DNA of 64,000 nt from positions 2,356,001 to 2,420,000 of the forward strand of contig NZ_CP028129.1 in the NCBI RefSeq assembly GCF_004011095.1, given 5' to 3'. Below, one piece after another: positions 38,399 through 46,375 of the stretch (position 1 is its first letter; the number at the start of each line of letters is the position of its first letter). The notes under the pieces were generated by a model, which saw nothing but the letters and a program-made list of their open reading frames with translations, did no database searches and was not told where the DNA came from. The translations under genes were made by a program, and so were the position numbers. This stretch comes from Rathayibacter rathayi. Lineage in GTDB: Bacteria > Actinomycetota > Actinomycetes > Actinomycetales > Microbacteriaceae.

Positions 38399-39397
38399 TC
38401 AGGAGGGGTGCGGCGCGGGGGCGAAGACGAGGGTGGGGCCGGAGCGGGTGGCGAGGACGCCGGGGAGGTCGACGCCCTTCTGGCCGTGCCAGTCGGTGAC
38501 CAGGGCGGCGACGGCCAAGGTCTGCGCGCGCGAGAGAGCGACTCCGAACTCGTTGGCCACCACGAGGCGGATGATGCGCTGCCGCAGCGCCGGCGGATCG
38601 GCCGCCAGCCCGCGGGCGTCGACCGTGACGTGCCCCGCTTCGTCCTGCCCGACCAGCTCGAGCGCCCAGTCCAGGGCGAGCGCGTCCAGCGCGTCGCCGT
38701 CCTCCCGCAGCTGCTCGGCCGTGCGCGCCAGAGCCTGCGCCACCCCCGGCCCGAGTTCGTCCTCGAGCACCGGCAACACCCGGCTCCGCACCCGTACACG
38801 CGAGTAGCGGGGGTCATCGTTGTGCGGGTCGTCCCACGGGGTCAGCCCCTGGTCGGCGCAGGCGCGGCGGGTCTGCTCGCGGCGCAGGCCCAGGAGCGGT
38901 CGCCGCAGCGGTCCGCTGACCGGCGCCATCCCGTGCAACGAGGCGGCACCGGCACCGCGAGCCAGGCCCAGCAGCACGGTCTCAGCCTGGTCGTCGAGGG
39001 TGTGGCCCAGGAGGATCGCGGCGGCGCCGGTCGCGGTCAGCGCGTCGTCGAAGGCGCGGTAGCGCGCGGTGCGGGCCGCCGCCTCCGGACCGCCCTCGGC
39101 CGACACCGACACCACCTCGTGCAGCACCGGCGAAAGCCCCAGCCCGTGCGCCTGCTCCGCCGCCTGCCGCGCGACGTCGGCCGACCCCTCCTGCAGCCCG
39201 TGATCGACGATCACCGCGCCTGCCCGCCGACCGCCGCGCGGCGCCTCGAAGGCGACCGCTGCCGCCAGCGCGAGCGAATCCGCTCCCCCGCTCAGCGCGA
39301 CCAGCACCAGCGCTTCGGGGCCGAGCCCGCCCAGGCTCGCGCGGACCGCCCGCCGCAGGTCGGCGACAACGGGGGTCAGGCGGGGGCGATCGGGCAC
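38399..39397 (-). CDS. tilS: tRNA(Ile)-lysidine synthetase
   Basis: The product is 332 residues. The PP-loop ATP-binding motif [10 protein letters not shown] is near residue 36; VIVDHGLQ and [21 protein letters not shown] follow. The C-terminus is short, as in actinobacterial TilS. The enzyme converts cytidine 34 of tRNA-Ile(CAU) to lysidine. The GTG start at 39397 is chosen: it gives [17 protein letters not shown], and longer readings would run into the divergent ppa promoter. Palindrome A lies just downstream. Confidence 0.93.
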   Translation of the reverse strand: MPDRPRLTPVVADLRRAVRASLGGLGPEALVLVALSGGADSLALAAAVAFEAPRGGRRAGAVIVDHGLQEGSADVARQAAEQAHGLGLSPVLHEVVSVSAEGGPEAAARTARYRAFDDALTATGAAAILLGHTLDDQAETVLLGLARGAGAASLHGMAPVSGPLRRPLLGLRREQTRRACADQGLTPWDDPHNDDPRYSRVRVRSRVLPVLEDELGPGVAQALARTAEQLREDGDALDALALDWALELVGQDEAGHVTVDARGLAADPPALRQRIIRLVVANEFGVALSRAQTLAVAALVTDWHGQKGVDLPGVLATRSGPTLVFAPAPHPS

Positions 39398-39515
39398 ATC
39401 AAGTAACGTAATGCCAGCGATCCGCCCCTCCCGTGCGCACACCAGCGCGCACGTCCCGGAGGCCGATCCGTCTGCCGACGCGCCGCTCACGGCGCCACCG
39501 ACTCAAGGAGAGAGC

Positions 39516-40007
39516 ATGGCCGCATACGACGTCGTCGTCGAGATCCCCAAGGGGAGCCGCAACAAGTACGAGGTCGACCACGAGACCGGTCGCGTCTACC
39601 TCGACCGCGTGCTCTTCACCTCCTTCGTCTACCCGACGGACTACGGCTACTTCGAGAACACCCTCGGCCTCGACGGCGACCCCGTCGACGCGCTGGTGCT
39701 GCTCGAGTACCCCGTCTTCCCCGGCGTGGGCGTTTCGGTCCGCCCGGTCGGAGTGCTGAACATGAGCGACGAGGCCGGCTCCGACGCGAAGGTGATCGTG
39801 GTCCCCGCGAAGGACCCGCGCTGGCAGCACATCCAGGACATCGGCGACGTCCCGGAGCAGACCAAGAACGAGATCAAGCACTTCTTCGAGCGCTACAAGG
39901 ACCTGGAGCCCGCCAAGTGGGTGAAGGTCGACGCGTGGGGCGACGCCGCCGAGGCGGAGCAGATCGTCCAGGATGGCATCAAGAAGCTGGCCGAAGAGGG
40001 CCACTGA
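39516..40007 (+). CDS. ppa: Inorganic pyrophosphatase
   Basis: The product is 163 residues of a family I soluble pyrophosphatase. The signature [10 protein letters not shown] contains the metal-binding aspartates; [16 protein letters not shown] and [11 protein letters not shown] are also present. ATG 39516 follows aaggag. It hydrolyses pyrophosphate and pulls biosynthetic reactions forward. It is divergent from tilS and ends at a strong bidirectional hairpin. Confidence 0.97.
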   Translation: MAAYDVVVEIPKGSRNKYEVDHETGRVYLDRVLFTSFVYPTDYGYFENTLGLDGDPVDALVLLEYPVFPGVGVSVRPVGVLNMSDEAGSDAKVIVVPAKDPRWQHIQDIGDVPEQTKNEIKHFFERYKDLEPAKWVKVDAWGDAAEAEQIVQDGIKKLAEEGH

Positions 40008-40023
40008 CCTTTCGCTCAACGAC

Positions 40024-40060
40024 AGAACCCCCTCCCGTCGACTGGACAGGAGGGGGTTCT
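40024..40060. terminator. Bidirectional terminator between ppa and the NlpC/P60 gene
   Basis: Perfect 12-bp arms agaaccccctcc (40024-40035) and ggagggggttct (40049-40060) flank a 13-base loop, with a T-rich run on the plus side. It sits between two convergent stops 71 bases apart and can serve both. Confidence 0.85.
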
Positions 40061-40078
40061 CTCGTTGCGGGGAGCGGC

Positions 40079-41590
40079 TCAGGCGGCCGGGCGGCCAACC
40101 ATGCCCGCGGGGGTGCCCCAGGTGTTCCAGATCCGCACGGGCTTGCCGTAGTCGGCGGCCTCGATGATCTGGTTATTCCCGAGGTAGATGGCCACATGGT
40201 AGTAATCCCCGCCACCGCCCCAGAAGATCAGGTCGCCGCGCTGACGCTGGCTGTAGGGGACAAGCTTGCCGACACTCGCCATCGTGTTGTACTGATTCGT
40301 CGCCGAGTGGGTGCCGATGTAGATGCCCGAGGAGGCGTACGACGCCTTGGTCAGGCCCGAGCAGTCCCACTGGTCCGGGCCCATGCCGCCGAGGACGTAC
40401 TCCTCGCCGAGCTGCGCCATCGCGTACGAGATCGCGTTCTCGACGGCGTTGCCCTGCGGCACCAGGACCGGAGCGGCCACCGGCTGCGGGAGCGGCTGTG
40501 CGGGCTGCGGAGCCGCGGGCTGCGCGGCCGGCTGAGCCGGAGCGGGGGCGGGCTGCGGCTGGGCGGGCTGCGGAGCGGCGGGCTGCGGGAGCTCCGCGGC
40601 CGGGCGAGGCTGGGCAGGAGCGGCAGCCTGCTGCGCGGAGCGGGCGGCGGCCTGAGCCTCTGCAGCAGCCTGAGCCTCCGCAGCAGCCTGAGCTTCTGCG
40701 GCAGCCTGAGCCTCCGCAGCAGCCTGAGCTTCTGCGGCAGCCTGAGCCTCTGCAGCGGCCTGAGCCGCGGCCGCGGCCTCCTCCGCCTGGCGCTTCTGCT
40801 CGCCCGCGAGGTACTGGGTCTCGGCCTCGACCGTGGAGTCCTTGAGCAGCGCGAGCTGAGCGACCAGCTCCTGCGACTTTTCCTCCTGAGCCGCGAGCGA
40901 GGCGCGGGCGGACTCGGCGGCGGCGTCGGCGTCCTTGCGGGCCGCGTCGGCCTCGCCCGAGAGGCGCTGGTGCTCGGCGACGGCCCGATCGGCCTGCTGG
41001 CCCAACAACTCCGCATTCTGCTTGTCCGCTAGGGCGTCGGCGTAGACCTTCTGCGACTGCCCCGAGAGCTGCGACATCGCGCCGAGCTGGTAGAGCAGGT
41101 CACCCGCGTCCTTGCCCTTGGCGACGAGGCTCGCGGAGAGGTCACCGCCGGCAGCGCGGGAGAGGTGCGCGGCGAGCAGGCCGGCGCGCATCTTCGAGGT
41201 CTGCGCCTTGGCGGAGGCGAGAGTCGCCTTGTCCTCAAGGTCGGAGACGGCCGTCGCCGCGGCATCGAGGGCCTCCTTGGCCTGGCGCCAGGCCTCGGCC
41301 TTCTTCATCGCCGTAATCGACTTCTCCTCGACCACAGACTGGAGGTTCGCGATGAGGCCGACGATCGAGTCAATCTCGGCCTGCTTGCTGGCCTCGTTCT
41401 TCTTGGCGTTCTGCACGTCGTCCCACGAGGGATACTTCGCATCCGCGGCGAGGGCCGGGGTGATGCCGAGAGACGCGGTGACCGCCGTGACCGCGAAGGC
41501 GGCGGAGATCGCGAGCGGGAGGCGGCCCTTCCAGGCGCGCTCCCGAGGCGCGGGAGTGAAGGTGCGGGCGGTCGTCTGTGCGTCAGCCAA
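40079..41590 (-). CDS. NlpC/P60 family cell-wall hydrolase
   Basis: The product is 503 residues from a TTG at 41590, six bases after gaggag; it overlaps the M23 gene by eight bases. A signal peptide ends at LAADAKYPSW. It is followed by a 230-residue coiled coil, an Ala-Gln-Glu tandem repeat, a Pro/Ala/Gln linker, and an NlpC/P60 domain. The catalytic Cys lies in WDCSGLTKASY and the His in DYYHVAIYLG. This is a RipA/RipC-like endopeptidase that cuts peptidoglycan stem peptides. It shares the coiled-coil type of the next gene. Confidence 0.9.
   Translation of the reverse strand: MADAQTTARTFTPAPRERAWKGRLPLAISAAFAVTAVTASLGITPALAADAKYPSWDDVQNAKKNEASKQAEIDSIVGLIANLQSVVEEKSITAMKKAEAWRQAKEALDAAATAVSDLEDKATLASAKAQTSKMRAGLLAAHLSRAAGGDLSASLVAKGKDAGDLLYQLGAMSQLSGQSQKVYADALADKQNAELLGQQADRAVAEHQRLSGEADAARKDADAAAESARASLAAQEEKSQELVAQLALLKDSTVEAETQYLAGEQKRQAEEAAAAAQAAAEAQAAAEAQAAAEAQAAAEAQAAAEAQAAAEAQAAARSAQQAAAPAQPRPAAELPQPAAPQPAQPQPAPAPAQPAAQPAAPQPAQPLPQPVAAPVLVPQGNAVENAISYAMAQLGEEYVLGGMGPDQWDCSGLTKASYASSGIYIGTHSATNQYNTMASVGKLVPYSQRQRGDLIFWGGGGDYYHVAIYLGNNQIIEAADYGKPVRIWNTWGTPAGMVGRPAA
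40651..40758. repeat. 18-bp tandem repeat inside the NlpC/P60 gene
   Basis: Six full 18-base units beginning with cctgagc start at 40651 and then every 18 bases, with a partial seventh. They encode a repeated AEAQAA hexapeptide in the linker between the coiled coil and the catalytic domain. Length changes would stay in frame. Confidence 0.85.
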
Positions 41591-42950
41591 GGGTGACTCC
41601 TCGTTGGGCCATGAACGGTTGGGCGTCGACGGCGGAGCCGTTGACGCGGGTCTCGAAGTGCAGGTGGCAGCCGGTGGAGGCGCCGGTCGTTCCGACGGAG
41701 GCGATCTGCTGGCCCGCCTGGACCTGATCGCCGACGCCCACGTAGATCCCACCGGGCATGATGTGCGCGTAGCCGGTGCTGATGCCGCTCCCGTGCTCGA
41801 TCAGCACCCAGTTGCCGTAGGTCCCGTTGGGCCCGGCATAGGTGACGGTGCCGCTGTGCGCCGCGAAGATCGGGACGCCGCACCCGCCCGCGATGTCAGT
41901 GCCGCGGTGGAACGAGCCCGAGGACCCTCCGCCGGTCGAGATGCTGTCGCGCGCGCCGAAGGTGCCGCTGATGCGTCCGCTGGCGGGGCGGACCCAGCCG
42001 GAGTCGCTGACCGCGCTGGAGGAACTCGCGCCCGAGGAGGCACTGTAGCCGCCGCCGCTCGACGCCCGCGCGGCGGCCGCCAGCTCGCGCTCGGCCTGGG
42101 CCGCGGCCTCGCGGGCCGCAGCCTCCTCCGCGAGCACGCGCTGGCGCTCCGCCTCACGAGCGGCGACGCCGGCCTCGTAGTCGGCGACCGTCTTGGACTC
42201 GGTGTCTCGGAGCGCGGCGAGCTGCTGCTCGAGCACCACGCTCTGCCGCTGCTGCTCGGCCAGCGCCGCCTCGGACGCCTCCTGCGCCGCGGTCGCCTCG
42301 GCAAGCTTCTGCTCGGCGGCGATGCGCAGCCGCTCCCGCTCCGCCTTCGCGACCTCGGCCTGAGCGGCGAGGGAGGAGGCGGTGTTGCGGGCCGTGCTGG
42401 CCTGCTCGTAGATCGCGGAGGAGCGCTCGACCAGCTTGGTCATGTTGCCGATCTTCGCCAGCAACTGGTCCGCCTGGCCCGCCTTCTGGTCGAGGAAGAT
42501 GTTGACGGAGAGGTCGGTGCCGGTGCTGCGGTAGAGCTGCGCGGCGAGGAGGCCGGCCTGCTGCGAGGCCTTGTCCGCCTCGCCCGCACTGGTGGCGGCC
42601 CTGTCTTCGAGCTTCGTCGACTCGTCCGAGGCCTCGTCGAACGCCTGCTGCGCTGCGAAGTGCTCGTTGCCGCGCTGCTGCGCGAGCTGCTGGGCGGCGG
42701 CCACCTCGTTCTGGAGGTCGCCGATCAGCGACGTGATCCGCTCGACCTGGACGGCCGCCGCGGCCGTATCGCCCCTCGCCGCCTCGACGTCGGCCCAGGT
42801 CGGGTAGTCGACCGCCTGGGCGGGAGTGGCGACGAGGAGGCCGGCGACAAGCGCGAGCACCGCAGAGGCCAGTGCCGCACCACGGAGTCGCCCGAGTTGC
42901 GGGGCACCCTCAGAGCGGGCGGAACGCGGACGGCGCAGGGAGTAGGGCAT
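41583..42950 (-). CDS. M23 (LytM-type) peptidase with N-terminal coiled coil
   Basis: The product is 455 residues. A signal peptide ends near VATPAQAVDYPTW. A coiled coil of about 230 residues follows, then a Ser-rich linker and an M23 domain with the zinc ligands in FHRGTDIAGGCG and HLHFETRVNG. The domain probably cleaves or helps cleave peptidoglycan cross-bridges; NlpD/EnvC-type relatives act as amidase activators when ligands are missing, but here they are present. It is translated before, and partly overlaps, the NlpC/P60 gene, whose N-terminal half has the same plan. Confidence 0.9.
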   Translation of the reverse strand: MPYSLRRPRSARSEGAPQLGRLRGAALASAVLALVAGLLVATPAQAVDYPTWADVEAARGDTAAAAVQVERITSLIGDLQNEVAAAQQLAQQRGNEHFAAQQAFDEASDESTKLEDRAATSAGEADKASQQAGLLAAQLYRSTGTDLSVNIFLDQKAGQADQLLAKIGNMTKLVERSSAIYEQASTARNTASSLAAQAEVAKAERERLRIAAEQKLAEATAAQEASEAALAEQQRQSVVLEQQLAALRDTESKTVADYEAGVAAREAERQRVLAEEAAAREAAAQAERELAAAARASSGGGYSASSGASSSSAVSDSGWVRPASGRISGTFGARDSISTGGGSSGSFHRGTDIAGGCGVPIFAAHSGTVTYAGPNGTYGNWVLIEHGSGISTGYAHIMPGGIYVGVGDQVQAGQQIASVGTTGASTGCHLHFETRVNGSAVDAQPFMAQRGVTLG

Positions 42951-43118
42951 GGGACCTCGGGGTAGGGGGATCTCTGTTCACGGTTCACGGCGGTGCGGCT
43001 CCGGCGCGCGAGAAGAGAGGAAGATCAATTCCGCCCCACCCTAACCGTGGCCCTGCCCGATCTCCTAGACCCGGGTCAACCCCGGATGGGGTGCACGCAA
43101 CTCGAGGATGCATGGATT

Positions 43119-43147
43119 TTGCATCCGGGGCCACCTCCCCCTATGCT
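43119..43147 (+). promoter_or_regulatory. Promoter of tRNA-Glu
   Basis: TTGCAT (43119-43124) and TATGCT (43142-43147) are separated by exactly 17 bases, a near-consensus primary-sigma promoter. A start about seven bases after the -10 would leave a 45-base leader before tRNA-Glu. The -35 box lies in the right arm of a small hairpin (ggatgca/tgcatcc). The rest of 42951-43198 shows no gene. Confidence 0.6.
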
Positions 43148-43198
43148 TGCGTGTCGGTAGTGATGGGGGTCGGCCGCAGGGTCGCCCCGCGAACTCCC

Positions 43199-43271
43199 GG
43201 CCCCATCGTTTAGTGGCCTAGGACACCGCCCTTTCACGGCGGCAGCACGGGTTCGAATCCCGTTGGGGTCA
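43199..43271 (+). tRNA. tRNA-Glu (anticodon TTC)
   Basis: The acceptor stem pairs GGCCCCA with TGGGGTC, with discriminator A and no encoded CCA. The anticodon arm CCGCCCTTTCACGGCGG gives TTC. The T arm ACGGG-TTCGAAT-CCCGT is intact. The length is 73 bases. Confidence 0.96.
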
Positions 43272-43396
43272 CGGGTGGGACGATACGACCAGAACTACCG
43301 GTAACAGCAGCACCACCGGGCAAGTGCACCGAGTCGAGAGGGTCGGGGCGTGAAAATCGAACAGCCTCGAAGGCACTATGCTTGTCTTCGCAACGA

Positions 43397-43470
43397 GGCC
43401 CTGTAGCGCAGTTGGTTAGCGTGCCGCCCTGTCACGGCGGAGGTCGCGGGTTCAAGTCCCGTCAGGGTCG
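43397..43470 (+). tRNA. tRNA-Asp (anticodon GTC)
   Basis: Acceptor arms GGCCCTG and CAGGGTC, discriminator G. The anticodon arm CCGCCCTGTCACGGCGG gives GTC. T arm CGGGTTCAAGTCCCG. A TATGCT box at 43377, 14 bases upstream, suggests its own promoter. The length is 74 bases. Confidence 0.96.
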
Positions 43471-43476
43471 CAAAGG

Positions 43477-43503
43477 GGCCCTTCCGAGAGGAAGGGCCTT
43501 TTT
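43477..43503 (+). terminator. Rho-independent terminator after tRNA-Asp
   Basis: Arms ggcccttcc (43477-43485) and ggaagggcc (43490-43498) enclose a gaga tetraloop and are followed by five T residues. It lies seven bases after tRNA-Asp. Confidence 0.92.
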
Positions 43504-43538
43504 CAGGAGATCACTCTCCGGCGGCGTCTCGCCGCAAT

Positions 43539-43611
43539 GGCTCTGTAGCTCAGTTGGTAGAGCGCACGACTGAAAATCGTGAGGTCACGGGATCGACGCC
43601 CGTCGGAGCCA
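43539..43611 (+). tRNA. tRNA-Phe (anticodon GAA)
   Basis: Acceptor arms GGCTCTG and CGGAGCC (one G-U pair), discriminator A. The anticodon arm ACGACTGAAAATCGT gives GAA. D and T arms are normal. The length is 73 bases, with no encoded CCA. A toxin-antitoxin module follows immediately. Confidence 0.96.
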
Positions 43612-43621
43612 CGGGAACCCT

Positions 43622-43660
43622 CGCCTAGCTTCTACATGGCGGGGGTTTCTTCGTACCCGG
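43622..43660. repeat. Left copy of imperfect direct repeat flanking the toxin-antitoxin module
   Basis: This 39-base segment aligns with 44448-44485: both read CGCC-n-AGCTTCT-n-CA, then GCGGGG and an identical TCTTCGTACCCGG. It begins 11 bases after tRNA-Phe. Together with the preceding aaccctcgcc it can also form a hairpin (with ggcgggggtt) that would terminate tRNA-Phe. Confidence 0.75.
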
Positions 43661-43729
43661 GTGTCGCCCGCGTGTCGGCGCCCCCGCGCGCGGAGCCGCC
43701 GCCGCTCCTTCGTCGCCAGGGCCACGAAC

Positions 43730-43760
43730 GCGCGCGCATGTGCGCGCGCATTGGTACAGT
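43730..43760 (+). promoter_or_regulatory. Palindromic operator and leaderless promoter of the toxin-antitoxin operon
   Basis: Bases 43730-43749 form a perfect inverted repeat with 9-base arms around a central TG (core CGCGCGCA-TG-TGCGCGCG). TACAGT at 43755-43760 is a -10 box six bases before the antitoxin ATG. The palindrome therefore overlaps the promoter spacer, where an antitoxin would bind to repress its own operon. Autoregulation is inferred from position. Confidence 0.6.
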
Positions 43761-43766
43761 CGGTGC

Positions 43767-44045
43767 ATGACCTTCCCCGCTCCCGTTCTGTCGTTCCGCG
43801 AAGCCCGAGACCAGCTTGCTCATGCTCTCGATACGTACCGCAGTGGTGCGGAGCCCGAGATCCTCATCTTCGGATCCCACCGCAAGGCCGAAGCCGCGGT
43901 CGTCCCCTACGCGCTCGTTAGCCAGCTGCTCTCGCGGGTCGACGATGAGGAGATCGCCGCGATCGTCCGCGAGCGACGCGCTAGGGAAAGCGTGCCGCTC
44001 TCTGACGTCGCCGCCCGTTTCGGTGTCGATGTCGACGCCCTGTGA
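43767..44045 (+). CDS. Type II antitoxin, Phd/YefM-like
   Basis: The product is 92 residues. The N-terminus (VLSFREARDQLAHALDTY, then EILIFGSHRKAEAAVVPYALV) resembles the Phd/YefM DNA-binding fold. The C-terminal helical part (DEEIAAIVRERRARESVPLSDVAARFGV) would wrap the toxin. The stop overlaps the toxin GTG as GTGA. The start is fixed by a -10 box six bases upstream, so translation is leaderless. Family placement is by pattern and moderately sure. Confidence 0.72.
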   Translation: MTFPAPVLSFREARDQLAHALDTYRSGAEPEILIFGSHRKAEAAVVPYALVSQLLSRVDDEEIAAIVRERRARESVPLSDVAARFGVDVDAL

Positions 44046-44410
44046 GGTTCGCACTCGACGCCGTCGAGCCCGGATTCGGTGACGACCTCGCCCTCCTGGT
44101 CAAGAGGGAAGGAGGACAGGTCGCCCACTCGGATCCTCTCGCCGTTCGAGTGTTCGGTTTGCTCGCAGATCTCGCGCGGGGAGAGTTCTCGGGTCTTCTC
44201 CTTGAGGAGCGAGACGGCACCGCGGATCTCAGCGATTGCCGGAAGGTCTACTTCGATCGTGACCCGCGCGAACCACGGCCACGGTTCCGTCTCGTCTACC
44301 GACTCCTGCCGAGCGATATTCGCCCCACCACCGTTCACGCCGTCGCCGTGGGCTATCGGGCCGGTCTCGACGCCTACGTGCGAGCAGCCCGCAACCTCGG
44401 GAGACTGTGA
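44042..44410 (+). CDS. Type II toxin, RelE/ParE-like
   Basis: The product is 122 residues from GTG 44042, overlapping the antitoxin stop by four bases. The C-terminal half has the RelE/ParE-like strand order: DLSDCRKVYFD, RFRLVYRLLP, then TTVHAVAVGYRAGLDAYVRAARNL. Toxins of this class usually cleave mRNA on the ribosome or inhibit gyrase; which applies is unknown. It is longer than typical RelE (about 90 residues) because of an N-terminal helical extension. The pair stands alone after tRNA-Phe. Confidence 0.75.
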   Translation: MRFALDAVEPGFGDDLALLVKREGGQVAHSDPLAVRVFGLLADLARGEFSGLLLEERDGTADLSDCRKVYFDRDPREPRPRFRLVYRLLPSDIRPTTVHAVAVGYRAGLDAYVRAARNLGRL

Positions 44411-44447
44411 GTAGTCCTCCACCGAAGGGGACATTTTCGCCTCACCC

Positions 44448-44485
44448 CGCCAAGCTTCTCCAGAGCGGGGTCTCTTCGTACCCGG
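44448..44485. repeat. Right copy of the direct repeat flanking the toxin-antitoxin module
   Basis: This 38-base segment matches 43622-43660 except for five substitutions or so and one gap; the last 13 bases (TCTTCGTACCCGG) are identical. It starts 37 bases after the toxin stop. A hairpin of accccgc with gcggggt inside it may terminate the operon. Confidence 0.72.
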
Positions 44486-44615
44486 AGGCCTTCGCGGGAT
44501 GATCGCCCTTCTCCGAGAGTGGGCTCCGGTTGCCGGACGGGACCTCTTCTCAACCGCAGCACGACCGGGCGTGCGCCGGAGTGCGTCCAGGCGACCTGCG
44601 TAGGCTGGCCCGGTC

Positions 44616-45572
44616 ATGGAACCCGCCGCTTTTCCGCCGCCCGATCCCGCGACACTCGCGCCCGACTCCGCGCCGCCGGCGCCGTCATCCGCGCCGGACG
44701 CCCTACGGTTTGCGCCACCAACGGGGGGCCCGTTCGTCTCGCCGCCGAGCACCGGCCAGCCCGTCGCCGGGATGCCACCCGCCGAGCCGCGCCCGTCCAT
44801 CGGGGCGCCCTACTCCTCCCTCCTCTACCTCCCCGATCCGCGGGTGCGCTGGGGCCTGCCGACCGCCGTACTCACGATCATGGGGATCGTCCTGCCGCTG
44901 ACCGTCCTCATCCTGCTGTTCGGGTTCGGCGTGCTCCCCTATTCCCCCGGACTCGCCTTCGCGGGCGCGCTCACGAGCTACCTGGTCGCGCTGATCGTCC
45001 CCTTCGCGGCCTCGCGGCTGCGCGGACTCGGCACGATGGCGGCCGACTTCGGGCTGCGCTTTCGTTGGATCGACGTGCCACTCGGAATCGGACTCGGCGT
45101 CGCCGTGCGCTTCGTGATCCTGGTGGTACTCGCCGCCTTCGCTCCCTTCCTCCAGGAGGCGGAGGGGAACCTCGACATCGACCCGGACCCGGTGTGGTTC
45201 GTGCTGAGCTCGGTCCTGATCCCGGTCGTGGTCGCGCCCGTGGTCGAGGAGGTCCTCTGCCGCGGTGTCGTGATGCGGGCTGTGCGCAACCGGATGCTGC
45301 GCGGCCGCGCCGAGGCTGCACTGCCCAGCTGGGGGCGCCGGGCCTGGGCGATGGTGTTCAGCATCCTCGCGTCGACCGCGATCTTCGCGCTGCTGCACGG
45401 GCACCAGATGGTGAACCTGGCGACGATCGTGACGCTCGGAGTGACGACGGTGACGGCCGGGCTCGCGCACGGCTGGATCGCGACGCTCACCGGTCGGCTC
45501 GGAGCAGCGATCGTCTCGCACGCGACACTGAACGGCTCCGCGGTGCTGCTGCTGGCGCTGCTCACTCCCTAG
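44616..45572 (+). CDS. CPBP family intramembrane glutamic endopeptidase
   Basis: The product is 318 residues. A Pro/Ala-rich cytoplasmic leader of about 75 residues is followed by eight membrane helices. CPBP (Abi/CAAX-protease-like) motifs are in order: PVVEEVLCRG near residue 211 (EExxxR variant, with the Arg replaced in register by CRG), FALLHGHQ and SHATLNG. These enzymes cleave membrane substrates or process prenylated or bacteriocin peptides. The substrate is unknown. TAGGCT lies nine bases upstream of the ATG. Confidence 0.85.
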   Translation: MEPAAFPPPDPATLAPDSAPPAPSSAPDALRFAPPTGGPFVSPPSTGQPVAGMPPAEPRPSIGAPYSSLLYLPDPRVRWGLPTAVLTIMGIVLPLTVLILLFGFGVLPYSPGLAFAGALTSYLVALIVPFAASRLRGLGTMAADFGLRFRWIDVPLGIGLGVAVRFVILVVLAAFAPFLQEAEGNLDIDPDPVWFVLSSVLIPVVVAPVVEEVLCRGVVMRAVRNRMLRGRAEAALPSWGRRAWAMVFSILASTAIFALLHGHQMVNLATIVTLGVTTVTAGLAHGWIATLTGRLGAAIVSHATLNGSAVLLLALLTP

Positions 45573-45584
45573 GTCGCGCCCCCC

Positions 45585-46310
45585 TCACACGTCGTAGGTG
45601 CGCGCCCCCGGCAGTTCGCCACGGACCTGGCGGTGCAGACGCTCCATGTCGGCGTCCAGCGTGGCGGCCGTGCGCGCCGCGCTGGCGAGACCGTCGAGCA
45701 GCTCCTGCGGTACCTGCCGGTCGTACTTGTAGTAGATCTTGTGCTCCAGGCTCGCCCAAAAGTCCATCGCGATCGTGCGGAACTGCACCTCGACGCAGAC
45801 GTCCACCGATCCGCCCGAGAGAAACACCGGCACCTCGACGATCGCGTGCAGGCTCTTATAGCCGTTCTCCTTGGGCTCGGCGATGTAGTCCTTCACGTCG
45901 AGCACCGTCACATCGGACTGCGAGGTGAGCAGGTCGAACACGCGGTAGACGTCGGAGACGAAGCTGCAGGTGATTCGGACGCCCGCGATGTCCGTGATCG
46001 CACCGGCGATGCCCTCGAAGCTCGTCTCGCAGCCCTTGCGCTCGATCTTCTCGATCAGGCTGTCGGCCGACTTCAAGCGACTCTTGACGTGCTCGATCGG
46101 GTTGTACTCCTGCAGCTCGCGGAACTCCTCCTGCAGGATCGACACCTTGGTGACGATCTCGTCCATCCCGAACTTGTACTGCAGCATGAATCGCGCGAAG
46201 TCGTCGCGCAGGGCGCGGATCTCGGCGACGGTCGTGGCGTCCAGCTCCTCGGCGACGGCGTCCGGCAGCGCAGGGACGGCGGTCGCGGGGTCGGGGCTGC
46301 AGGCTTCCAC
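45585..46310 (-). CDS. Small alarmone synthetase (RelA/SpoT domain GTP pyrophosphokinase)
   Basis: The synthetase-only protein is about 241 residues with no hydrolase or TGS domain. Motifs: ITDIAGVRITCSFVSDVYRV, YIAEPKENGYKSLHAIV and EVQFRTIAMDFWASLEHKIYYK, matching small alarmone synthetases of the RelQ/SasB class. It makes (p)ppGpp from ATP and GDP or GTP. I prefer GTG 46310, with TAGGGT eight bases upstream; an ATG at 46337 would add nine residues and cannot be excluded. It is divergent from the monooxygenase gene by 65 bases. Confidence 0.9.
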   Translation of the reverse strand: MEACSPDPATAVPALPDAVAEELDATTVAEIRALRDDFARFMLQYKFGMDEIVTKVSILQEEFRELQEYNPIEHVKSRLKSADSLIEKIERKGCETSFEGIAGAITDIAGVRITCSFVSDVYRVFDLLTSQSDVTVLDVKDYIAEPKENGYKSLHAIVEVPVFLSGGSVDVCVEVQFRTIAMDFWASLEHKIYYKYDRQVPQELLDGLASAARTAATLDADMERLHRQVRGELPGARTYDV

Positions 46311-46375
46311 AGTCGGACACCCTACGCGCGGACACATTCGGACCCGATGGGAAGCGCCCGGCCTAGCCTGGGAGC

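Noticed and set aside
42951..43198. Possible cyclic-di-AMP (ydaO) riboswitch upstream of the M23/NlpC hydrolase genes
   Set aside because: These leaders often precede actinobacterial wall hydrolases, so I looked for the conserved ydaO blocks on the minus strand. I could not find the characteristic GGGUGA-like and GUCAGCUAACC-like segments, only a small hairpin and the tRNA-Glu promoter.
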